Of a stretch of DNA of 10,694 nucleotides, positions 1-6,776 are shown one piece after another. Position 1 is the first letter of the stretch. Each line of letters starts with the position of its first letter. The notes under the pieces were generated by a model. That model ran no database searches, was not told the DNA's origin, and saw nothing but the letters and a program-made list of their open reading frames with translations. The position numbers and the translations under genes are program-made. The stretch lies in contig DHDT01000015.1 of assembly GCA_002399505.1 (NCBI GenBank), positions 1 through 10,694 on the forward strand, in the 5' to 3' direction. This DNA is from Caryophanales bacterium UBA4869 (GTDB taxonomy: Bacteria > Bacillota_I > Bacilli_A > RFN20 > CAG-288).

Positions 1-62
1 TCCCCAAAGATCCCGAGCAACCTAAAAGGAAACGCGGGAGGCCAAAGAAAAGTGCTGCATAG
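1..62 (+). CDS. C-terminal end of an upstream protein with AT-hook-like tail (partial)
   Basis: Only the last 19 codons are visible, read in the frame starting at base 3 and ending with TAG at 60-62. The tail is proline- and lysine-rich and ends KRKRGRPKKSAA. The core RGRP flanked by basic residues matches the AT-hook, a short motif that binds the minor groove of AT-rich DNA. Such tails occur in low-GC Gram-positive bacteria on several kinds of protein, so the identity of the gene cannot be told from this fragment. Frame choice is supported by the motif and by the stop directly before the AT-rich intergenic sequence. The other two plus-strand frames give no comparable signal. Confidence 0.55.
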   Translation, partial: PKDPEQPKRKRGRPKKSAA

Positions 63-268
63 TCTAGCAGATTGGGAAACTATTAATATATACTAAGTTG
101 TTTAATCTATGAATAACTAAAATTTTCGAATTTGTAACTACTCGCTTTAATCGTAGAAATAAACACTGATGATTTTGCTAGAGGGGTTGATTTTTTAATT
201 AAAAACAACGGTTTTTTTCATCTCTTACTGTCATTATTGTAGATAAAAGACCCTCTTTTGTCTAGATA

Positions 269-285
269 GGTTCAAGACTTGAACC
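269..285. repeat. Perfect 8-bp inverted repeat, 1-base centre
   Basis: GGTTCAAG and CTTGAACC flank a single A. A palindromic CTAG lies just outside each arm (262-265 and 288-291), so the symmetry continues imperfectly outward. The near-zero loop makes an RNA hairpin unlikely and favours a dimeric protein binding site. No gene start is close by, and its role is unknown. Confidence 0.6.
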
Positions 286-311
286 GACTAGGCATTTTCG
301 TCTCTGAAAAG

Positions 312-333
312 TAGCATTAATTTATTAATGCTA
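312..333. repeat. Perfect 9-bp inverted repeat with TTTA loop
   Basis: TAGCATTAA and TTAATGCTA flank a 4-base loop. With a one-base bulge the stem can extend by three more pairs (309-311 with 335-337). No T-run follows on either strand, so it is not a standard intrinsic terminator. It lies just downstream of the small minus-strand ORF and could protect the 3' end of a minus-strand transcript. That role is inference. Confidence 0.55.
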
Positions 334-358
334 GCTTATTTATGAGGCTGAAAAAATC

Positions 359-415
359 TTATTCTCTTGTTTTCTCTTCTGATTGATTATTAGTTTGTTT
401 AAATCTGTTTTTCAT
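359..415 (-). CDS. Possible small ORF, 18 aa, hypothetical
   Basis: On the minus strand, ATG at 415-413 opens an 18-codon frame ending in TAA at 361-359 and encoding MKNRFKQTNNQSEEKTRE. What makes it notable is an almost ideal Shine-Dalgarno site, AGAAGGAG (minus strand, 431-424), 8 bases before the ATG. The peptide is highly charged and polar, with no signal peptide or membrane segment, and I do not recognise it. No strong promoter is visible upstream on that strand. Because pyrimidine-rich sequence on the plus strand automatically produces purine-rich AGGAG-like sequence on the minus strand, this may be chance. Confidence 0.22.
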   Translation of the reverse strand: MKNRFKQTNNQSEEKTRE

Positions 416-476
416 TTTTTTCTCTCCTTCTTTTTTTATTCTCACGTGGTAAATCAAGCCTTCTACGTCGGTTGAA

Positions 477-505
477 TTGACTGAAGCGCTTACAATTCAT
501 AATAT
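477..505 (+). promoter_or_regulatory. Candidate sigma-A promoter of the GH3 operon
   Basis: TTGACT (477-482, 5 of 6 to TTGACA) is separated by 17 bases from TAATAT (500-505, 4 of 6 to TATAAT). Transcription would start near 512, giving a leader of about 140 bases before the ATG at 651. No comparable promoter is visible nearer the gene. The call rests on motif match only. Confidence 0.45.
481..494. promoter_or_regulatory. LacI-family / cre-like operator inside the promoter spacer
   Basis: The core AAGCGCTT (484-491) is an 8-bp palindrome centred on CG, the hallmark of LacI/PurR/CcpA operators. The right half, GCTTACA, matches a full LacI-type half site. The left half lacks the correctly spaced TG, which is displaced by one base. 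Against the cre consensus WTGNAANCGNWNNCA, 8 of 10 defined positions match. Its position between the -35 and -10 elements would let a bound repressor block RNA polymerase. This fits sugar-responsive control of glycosidase genes, but which regulator binds is unknown. Confidence 0.4.
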
Positions 506-524
506 CGAGCCACTTAAGAAAAAA

Positions 525-575
525 ACCGGTTTCACCTTCTGTTTAGCTTCGCTCAACCAAACAGAAAGAACCGGT
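525..575. repeat. Large two-part hairpin in the operon leader
   Basis: The outer stem pairs ACCGGTT (525-531) with AACCGGT (569-575). The inner stem pairs TTCTGTTT (537-544) with AAACAGAA (559-566), and a small apical AGC/GCT helix can form at 545-553. The two stems are separated by a small internal loop (about 533-536 against 567). In the plus-strand mRNA this would be a stable element close to the 5' end. Read on the minus strand, the outer arm runs straight into six further Ts (524-519), which is the shape of an intrinsic terminator for antisense transcription. Confidence 0.6.
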
Positions 576-650
576 CAAGCGAAAGAAAGAGGGGCTCGGA
601 CGAAAAAAATATGTTCCTAGAAGGGATGCCTATAAAAAGGAGAAAAACAA

Positions 651-2591
651 ATGAAAAAGAAATTTCTTTTATGCTTAGTTTCTATGTCAATGCTTTCATC
701 GCTGTCACTTATATCCTGCGGTGAAAACACTTCAGTAAAACCTGGCTCTTCTAATGTTTCTTCCAGTACTTCCATTGAAGAACCTGTTACTCCGCCTTCT
801 TCTGAAGCGAGAGTTCAATCTGTTTCTTTCGAATACAACAACAAGAAAGTAAACGGAACTCTGGAAGTCAATTTATCTAAAAATACTCTGCAGTTAAACA
901 CCGTAGTCAAGAAAGACGAGGCTTTTGTCGGAGAAGTAGCCCACGACAGTTCTGTCAAGACAGTAGCCACTATCGACAAAGCCGGATTAGTAACTCTACT
1001 CGGCAAGGGTGAAACTGAGATCACTGCCTCTCTTGGTGATAAGAAAGCCTCTTTTGTCTTAATCGTCAAAGAAGATTCTTTATCCCCTGAAATCCACACT
1101 ATCACTGTAATCGGCGGCACGGCTTCGACTATTTCCGCTTCCGAAGGCGCCATTATCACTTTGACTCCTACTATTCCCGAACATAAGAAATTCGATAATT
1201 GGGAATTTGACGGTACTGATGAAATCTGGAAGAACGGAAATACTTTCAAGATGCCTGACCGCGATATCACTGTCACTGGTATTTTCGAAGACATGAAGTA
1301 TACCCTCAATGTCATCGGCGGAACTGTCTCCAAAGTCGGAGAAGGCGAGATCCCCGCTGGAACTGTCACTGGAAATACCAAAGAAGGCGAAGAAGCTATC
1401 TATGATATCATGTCCTATGAATTTGTCTACGGAAGCGAAATCTCTGTCAAAGCTCTGGCCACTCCTTCAAAGAGCATGTTCATTGGCTGGGATTATGGTG
1501 TCACCAATAACAGAGTCGGTGAGACAGGCGTCACTGAATACGGACCCTTCACGATGCCTGATGATACTCTCACTGTCTGGGGAATCTTCTCCAATCGTAC
1601 TTCTGCTGTCATGACAGCCGGCAGAGTTGATGGATTTACAACAAAACTAATCAAAAATGGTGCTATCGAAAATGGAGAAAAGGATCCTGAATTGGATGGA
1701 TTATCTGGTTATCGTATAGCTATTAATGGTGCAGCCACAGCAGAAGGTTCCTATCCTGAAAATATCAGCGGGTCTGTTCTAGATACCTTGTCTAAAGGCA
1801 GCAACACGTTGAAGGCTATCTTCAAAAACAATCATCCTACCTTATCAGTTACTGTCGAAGTATATGCTTCTTTCTATGGAAACATCGTAACTTCTGGTTG
1901 GGTGAGTGTTGCTCCAGGTGAGACTATAACAAAATATTTCAGTGCTGGTTTGGCTATTGTCGAACCTTATTGGGGTTTTGCAGTAAGAGAAGATGTTGGC
2001 GGAAGTTCAAGTGAGACAATTCAACTCGATATGGTCTTAGGCTCTGCTCCTACTTATCCTGATGGAGACAAGCTCTTGGCTGTTTCCGGAAAACCGGAAT
2101 ATGTTGGCTTCGATGGCTTTGATGCTTGGGTCAACCCTTGGGGCGGTCGCCGTCCTTCTTCAGCTAATAAGGCAGTAGGTTTAGCCGCTTTCGCTGCATA
2201 CACAATGGATTTCACTACCAATAATATGTATGTCAAATCCAGAATCAATAACCTTCCGGCCTTTGATGAGAAGAATCCTTCCACTACAGTCTATGCCAAG
2301 GTTGTTAATAACGTAAACACTGTTCAAACCTACACTGCTACTTATCGCATAGCAATAAGCAAGACTAATAATCCTAACACTGATAGCAGCACAGTCTATA
2401 AAGAAGTCACTGTCACTAAGCATAATGAAACCAAAGTAGTTGCCATTACTTTCGATAGAACAGCCGATTATACCGGCGATTATTACATCAGTCTCGTTAA
2501 ACCTCAAACTGATGGTGTTTCTGGAACTTATCCCTATAACCTCTGTCTGCAGATGACTTATAACAATGTTATGGGCTATGAAGGAGAATAG
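651..2591 (+). CDS. Multidomain surface lipoprotein (Big2-like, InlB-B-like repeats, unknown C-terminal modules)
   Basis: The 646-aa protein begins with a lysine-rich, hydrophobic signal ending in the lipobox LISC, so Cys23 should be lipidated and anchored in the membrane. A Ser/Thr/Pro linker (about 24-53) follows. Residues about 55-139 look like a bacterial Ig-like (Big2) domain, with the typical ending in which a constant-type motif (GLVTLLGKGETEITAS) precedes a last strand. Residues about 148-214 and 216-315 are two divergent InlB-B-type repeats, each starting with an I/VIGGT strand and ending with F.MP....TV.G.F. Residues about 316-646 form probable beta-sandwich modules that I do not recognise. 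No catalytic motif is visible. The start is supported by AAGGAG at 637-642, 8 bases before the ATG. It is the first gene of the operon, and its likely role is glycan or matrix binding at the cell surface (inference). Confidence 0.85.
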   Translation: MKKKFLLCLVSMSMLSSLSLISCGENTSVKPGSSNVSSSTSIEEPVTPPSSEARVQSVSFEYNNKKVNGTLEVNLSKNTLQLNTVVKKDEAFVGEVAHDSSVKTVATIDKAGLVTLLGKGETEITASLGDKKASFVLIVKEDSLSPEIHTITVIGGTASTISASEGAIITLTPTIPEHKKFDNWEFDGTDEIWKNGNTFKMPDRDITVTGIFEDMKYTLNVIGGTVSKVGEGEIPAGTVTGNTKEGEEAIYDIMSYEFVYGSEISVKALATPSKSMFIGWDYGVTNNRVGETGVTEYGPFTMPDDTLTVWGIFSNRTSAVMTAGRVDGFTTKLIKNGAIENGEKDPELDGLSGYRIAINGAATAEGSYPENISGSVLDTLSKGSNTLKAIFKNNHPTLSVTVEVYASFYGNIVTSGWVSVAPGETITKYFSAGLAIVEPYWGFAVREDVGGSSSETIQLDMVLGSAPTYPDGDKLLAVSGKPEYVGFDGFDAWVNPWGGRRPSSANKAVGLAAFAAYTMDFTTNNMYVKSRINNLPAFDEKNPSTTVYAKVVNNVNTVQTYTATYRIAISKTNNPNTDSSTVYKEVTVTKHNETKVVAITFDRTADYTGDYYISLVKPQTDGVSGTYPYNLCLQMTYNNVMGYEGE

Positions 2592-2593
2592 AA

Positions 2594-5500
2594 ATGAAAA
2601 AGAACAAGCCGATTCTGTTTAGCTTATCAACTCTGGGCCTTTGTGCTTTGATTACCGGAACCATGCTGGTTTCCGGTAATTCCGGCAGCAATCTCTTTGC
2701 CAATATGAAGAAGGGAACTGCTATCGATAAAGTCGACGGCAACTACTATAACTCCGATTATGACACCCGTGACGGTGTCATCAAGGCTTCCAACGAACTC
2801 AATGAAGTCATCGCCTATGAGGGTATCACTCTCTTAAAGAACGAAGACAACGCTCTTCCAATCAGAGCCAATTCCAAAGTCAGCGTCTTTGGCAAGAACT
2901 CCAATGCTCTTATTATGGGTGGATCAGGTTCGGGCTCTGGCGGAGGCGGGCTTTCCGTTTCCTTAAATGACGCTCTCAAGAGCGCAAACTTTGATGTCAA
3001 CACCACTTTGGAAAACTTCTATTCCGACAACGCCAAGTCAGGAAAGGGACGCGGTGCCGCTCCGACTAACGGTCAGGTTTCATCCGGTTACAATACCGGT
3101 GAGACTCCGATTGAAAACTATACGGAAGACATTGAGAAATCCTATGATACTTATTCCGATGCCGCTATCGTCGTCATCAGCAGAATCGCCGGAGAAGGCT
3201 TTGATCTTCCCCGTTCCATGTACTATAACGGCAGTACATATGGTGCTTCTACTACCAATGAAGAAGACGGGACCATTGTTCCCGGTGCCCGAGAAAAGAG
3301 CGATCACTATCTTCAGTTAGACAAGAACGAAAGCGATTTGATCAAGTACTGCGGAAATCATTTCAGTAAAGTCATTGTCCTTTTGAATACCGGTTCTCAG
3401 TTTGAGTGCGGATTCCTAGATGATCCTGATAACTACGGCTATTCTGCCAATGTCAAAGCCGCTTTGTGGGTCGGATATCCTGGCTCAAACGGCATGACCG
3501 CTTTGGCTAAGATTCTCAAAGGAGAAATCAACCCTTCCGGTAAGACTACTGATACCTGGTCCCGTGACTTCACTAAAGATCCTACTTACAACAACTTCGG
3601 AAACAACATGGTTGAAATCAATGCCGCCAACAAGGGCAATCAGTATGCTAACCTTCCTTCAAACAGCGGTAACGGCGGCGGTGGATACCGCAACAACTAT
3701 GTCTGCTATGAAGAAGGCATCTATCAGGGCTATCGTTACTATGAAACCAGAGGAACGACTGAAGGAAACGGAGCCTATACCGGCGATATCAAGGGCACAA
3801 CTAATGTCACTTGGGATAACTGGTACAACGCTCATGTCGTCTATCCTTTCGGATACGGTCTTTCCTATACTTCTTTCACTCAGGAAATCGTCTCCAGCAC
3901 TCCTGCCTCTAATGCCACCTTATCAAAGGACAACGATATCACTCTCAAAGTCAAGGTCACTAATACTGGAACTGTAGCCGGAAAAGACACTGTCGAACTC
4001 TATTATGGCGCTCCCTATATTGATTCCGGCATTGAAAAGCCGACTGTCAATCTTGTCGCCTTTGAAAAGACCGATATCCTTAGTCCTGGCGCCAATCAGA
4101 TAGTAGAACTGAAGATCAAGGCTCAGGATATGGCTGCCTATGACTACAATGACGCCAATAAGAACGGCTTCAAGGGCTATGAACTTGATAAGGGCATCTA
4201 TACTGTGAGCATCATGTCTGATGCTCACGTCGCCTTAGATGACATAAAATTATCAGTATCTGAGACTATCACCTATGAAAACGATGCGGTAACTGGCAAT
4301 GAAGTCAAGAACCGCTTTGATGAAGTCAGCAGCTATATACCTCAATATACCGATGAAAACGGAACTACTATGAAGTATATGTCCCGCAAAGACTTCAAGG
4401 GAACATTCCCGGCCAAGAAGAAAAAGCTCATCGCCACTGAGGCAATCCAGACTCTTTTGAAGACTTGGGACAACAGACCCGCTAACGCTGATGAAAGCGA
4501 GCCTTATTACACCGCTGTCGCACCGACGACTGATGCCAAGAACAATATTCTCCTCTCAGAATTGGTCGGTATCGAATACGATGATGCAAAATGGTCTTCC
4601 TTTATGGATCAGCTTTCAGTCAGTCAGATGACAGACTTAGTCTGCAACGGACCTTATGCCTCGGGTCAGAACATCCCTTCTTTAGGCATAACCCGTGCTC
4701 CTAATGCCGATGGCCCGGCTGGCTTCATCTATGGTGCACCTTCCGGAAGTTACAACTTCTGGTGCTGTGAGACAGTTCTTGGTGCTACCTGGAACAAGAA
4801 TCTCGCTAAGGAAAAAGGCAAACTGATGGGTAACCTCGCTCTCTGGGGAAATGGCGATAACGATTCCAAGATCTGCGGCTGGTATGCTCCTGCCTGCAAT
4901 ATCCATAGAAGTCCTTTCTCCGGACGTAACTTCGAATACTATTCCGAAGATGGCGTAATCTCCGGATATATGGCTGCTTTCATCACTCTAGGTGCTCAGG
5001 AAAAGGGTCTCTTCACTTATGCCAAGCACTTTGGATTAAACGATCAGGAAACCAACAGATGCGGTCTGATGACTTGGGCCAATGAGCAGTCGATGCGTGA
5101 AATCTATTTCCGTCCCTATGAACTCGCTGTCAAGGTGGGCAAGACTCACGGAATCATGTCTTCTCTCAACAGAATCGGTACTACCTGGACTGGTGGATCG
5201 TATGGCATGTACACCGAAATCCTCAGAAATGAGTGGGGATTCAAGGGATCAGTTGTCACTGATACCTATATGGGTGATAATTCCGGTCTTTCTAACGCTG
5301 ATCAGATGATCAGAGCCGGTGCCAACCTCAGTTTAGGAAATGCCTCTCTGACTTATGACAAGACTTCCCCGACGACTGTCAGCTGTCTTAGAAAAGCCAG
5401 TCAGGGAATCCTCTATGCCAATGCCAATAGCTGTGCCATGAATACGGGCAGACATCCGACTAAACCTTCCGGCATCGACAGTTATTCCGGACGTGCTTTG

Positions 5501-6754
5501 AAGACTGGCGTTGTCAACGCCGCCTATAAGGAGGATGTCTCCGGTGCCCGCATCAATAAGGATCTCTTCCCCGACAGCAATGACTCCGACATCGTCTATT
5601 CTTTAAGTGAAGGAAGTACTCTTCCTTCTGGTCTTATCCTTTCAACAGACGGCACCATCCTTGGTACTCCGACTGAAGAAGTCAACAATTATCTCTTCTC
5701 CATCACTGCCTCCTATGACAAATACAAAGCTGAAGCCTCCTTTGCTGTCAGCATCGTCAATTCCGGCGGATCTATCGTCTATCAGGCTGAAACTGAGATG
5801 GCTGACGCTACTATCGGTTCTGCCTATAATGGAAGTGTCAAGGGAGCCAGCATCTACAAACCGGATGCCACTAAAGAAGAAATTGAAAAATACCCTGAAA
5901 TCACCTATTCTTTGGCTAACGGAAGTATCTTACCGGAAGGTTTAGTCCTCAATAAGGACGGAACCGTCACTGGTACTGCAACTAAGGAAGCCGAAGATTA
6001 TGAGTTTACAGTCGTTGCCTCAGCCTTAGGCTATAAATCTAAGACTATGACTTTCGAAATATCTATCTACCATCCGATGGAATTTGCCAGCAAGAAACTC
6101 GCTGACGGAAAATTAGGCGAGAACTATGTCGAAAAGGTTGCTAAGGCGACAGCTGAAAATGCCGTCACCTACCAACTTAAGGAAGGAAGCACTCTGCCTA
6201 AGGGCCTTGTCCTTACTAAGGGCGGTCATATTACCGGAACACCTTTAGAGACTGTCACTGACAAGAAGTTCACAGTCGTCGCCTCTTCTTCTCACGCTAA
6301 GGATGCAGAAGCTGAGTATTCGATTACTATCGGACTCAACTACAATGACATGACTCTTCCTAATGGAAAAGTCGGCGTCAAGTATTCTGGAAGTGTCGAT
6401 ACGGCTCAGGGTGCCGGCACTATCACTTATTCCTTAAAGGAAGGGAGCATCTTGCCTGAAGGTCTTGTTCTCTCTGCTGACGGCAAGATCACCGGTACTC
6501 CGACCAAAGCCGGAAACTACGAGTTCACAATTGTATGCAGCGCTGAAGGCAAGAAGGGTGATGAAATCACTCTGAAGCTCTTTGTCGCCAATGCCGACAA
6601 GATCGATGAACCTTCTGATCCTTCTGATGACAAACCCAGTGAGAACAAGGGCTGTGGCGGCTCGATTGCCGCTGTCTCCTCTGTTGTCGGTGCCGCTGTT
6701 CTTCTCGGTTTAGGATTAGGACTTAAGAAACGTAAAGACGATAAGAAAAACTAA
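2594..6754 (+). CDS. Permuted-order GH3 glycosidase with four Ig-like repeats and C-terminal membrane anchor
   Basis: This 1386-aa enzyme has GH3 domains in permuted order. The alpha/beta sandwich domain comes first (about 65-425, ending FGYGLSYTSF), then an FnIII-like domain (about 435-555), a linker, and the TIM-barrel-type domain (about 660-945). Visible landmarks are ADGPAG (Asp706), NIHRSPFSGRNFEYYSED (770s), KHF (811-813) and VVTD with Asp890 as the likely nucleophile. Glu246 in QLDKNESDLI is the best acid/base candidate by position, and GEGFD (Glu201) is also conserved. Residues about 1000-1331 contain four putative-Ig (He_PIG-like) repeats with the core YSL..GS.LP.GL.L..DG...GTP. An acidic Ser/Pro linker, GCGGS and a transmembrane segment (about 1354-1377) with a Lys/Arg tail end the protein. 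The N-terminus (7-27) is a signal peptide or anchor. AAGGAG at 2581-2586 lies within the last codons of the previous gene, with only 2 bases between genes. Substrate is unknown; beta-glucosidase is the usual activity. Confidence 0.9.
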   Translation: MKKNKPILFSLSTLGLCALITGTMLVSGNSGSNLFANMKKGTAIDKVDGNYYNSDYDTRDGVIKASNELNEVIAYEGITLLKNEDNALPIRANSKVSVFGKNSNALIMGGSGSGSGGGGLSVSLNDALKSANFDVNTTLENFYSDNAKSGKGRGAAPTNGQVSSGYNTGETPIENYTEDIEKSYDTYSDAAIVVISRIAGEGFDLPRSMYYNGSTYGASTTNEEDGTIVPGAREKSDHYLQLDKNESDLIKYCGNHFSKVIVLLNTGSQFECGFLDDPDNYGYSANVKAALWVGYPGSNGMTALAKILKGEINPSGKTTDTWSRDFTKDPTYNNFGNNMVEINAANKGNQYANLPSNSGNGGGGYRNNYVCYEEGIYQGYRYYETRGTTEGNGAYTGDIKGTTNVTWDNWYNAHVVYPFGYGLSYTSFTQEIVSSTPASNATLSKDNDITLKVKVTNTGTVAGKDTVELYYGAPYIDSGIEKPTVNLVAFEKTDILSPGANQIVELKIKAQDMAAYDYNDANKNGFKGYELDKGIYTVSIMSDAHVALDDIKLSVSETITYENDAVTGNEVKNRFDEVSSYIPQYTDENGTTMKYMSRKDFKGTFPAKKKKLIATEAIQTLLKTWDNRPANADESEPYYTAVAPTTDAKNNILLSELVGIEYDDAKWSSFMDQLSVSQMTDLVCNGPYASGQNIPSLGITRAPNADGPAGFIYGAPSGSYNFWCCETVLGATWNKNLAKEKGKLMGNLALWGNGDNDSKICGWYAPACNIHRSPFSGRNFEYYSEDGVISGYMAAFITLGAQEKGLFTYAKHFGLNDQETNRCGLMTWANEQSMREIYFRPYELAVKVGKTHGIMSSLNRIGTTWTGGSYGMYTEILRNEWGFKGSVVTDTYMGDNSGLSNADQMIRAGANLSLGNASLTYDKTSPTTVSCLRKASQGILYANANSCAMNTGRHPTKPSGIDSYSGRALKTGVVNAAYKEDVSGARINKDLFPDSNDSDIVYSLSEGSTLPSGLILSTDGTILGTPTEEVNNYLFSITASYDKYKAEASFAVSIVNSGGSIVYQAETEMADATIGSAYNGSVKGASIYKPDATKEEIEKYPEITYSLANGSILPEGLVLNKDGTVTGTATKEAEDYEFTVVASALGYKSKTMTFEISIYHPMEFASKKLADGKLGENYVEKVAKATAENAVTYQLKEGSTLPKGLVLTKGGHITGTPLETVTDKKFTVVASSSHAKDAEAEYSITIGLNYNDMTLPNGKVGVKYSGSVDTAQGAGTITYSLKEGSILPEGLVLSADGKITGTPTKAGNYEFTIVCSAEGKKGDEITLKLFVANADKIDEPSDPSDDKPSENKGCGGSIAAVSSVVGAAVLLGLGLGLKKRKDDKKN
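5591..6586 (+). repeat. Four tandem putative-Ig (He_PIG-like) repeat units within the GH3 gene
   Basis: The units cover roughly residues 1000-1055, 1103-1158, 1191-1246 and 1277-1331 of the encoded enzyme (bases about 5591-5758, 5900-6067, 6164-6331 and 6422-6586). Each carries YSL or YQL, then GS.LP.GL, a turn with DG or GG, and GT followed by P or A. The second, third and fourth are more alike, and the first is the most divergent. They probably form a rigid stalk between the catalytic part and the membrane anchor. Confidence 0.75.
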
Positions 6755-6776
6755 TAGATGGCAGTGGGGAAACACA

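Larger units (their letters stand above)
63..650. other. AT-rich intergenic region upstream of the GH3 operon
   Basis: This 588-base stretch has no long reading frame on either strand. From left to right it holds AT-rich sequence with no convincing terminator for the upstream gene (a short A-run/T-run inverted repeat at 201-216 is the best candidate), a perfect 8-bp inverted repeat at 269-285, a 9-bp hairpin at 312-333, a minus-strand 18-codon ORF at 359-415, a pyrimidine-rich tract, a candidate promoter with embedded operator at 477-505, and a large hairpin at 525-575. The operon's ribosome binding site AAGGAG lies at 637-642. Confidence 0.8.

Noticed and set aside
201..216. Intrinsic terminator of the upstream gene (AAAAAC-AACG-GTTTTT)
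   Set aside because: The stem has a single G-C pair and the T-run is part of the stem; too weak to call.
269..285. tRNA T-arm, because of the GGTTCAAG string
   Set aside because: No acceptor, D or anticodon arms can be drawn around it; it is a simple palindrome.
611..730. Small plus-strand ORF from ATG 611, overlapping the lipoprotein start in another frame
   Set aside because: It has no Shine-Dalgarno site, and the AAGGAG at 637-642 serves the ATG at 651.
815..1381. Long open frame on the minus strand (188 codons) opposite the first lipoprotein gene
   Set aside because: It lies wholly antisense to a gene with a clear signal peptide and domains, has no Shine-Dalgarno site or recognisable features, and its composition mirrors the sense gene.
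5591..6586. Recurrent LPxG strings as sortase (LPXTG) signals
   Set aside because: LPSG, LPEG and LPKG occur in the middle of each Ig-like repeat, not before the C-terminal hydrophobic segment, and lack Thr at position 4.
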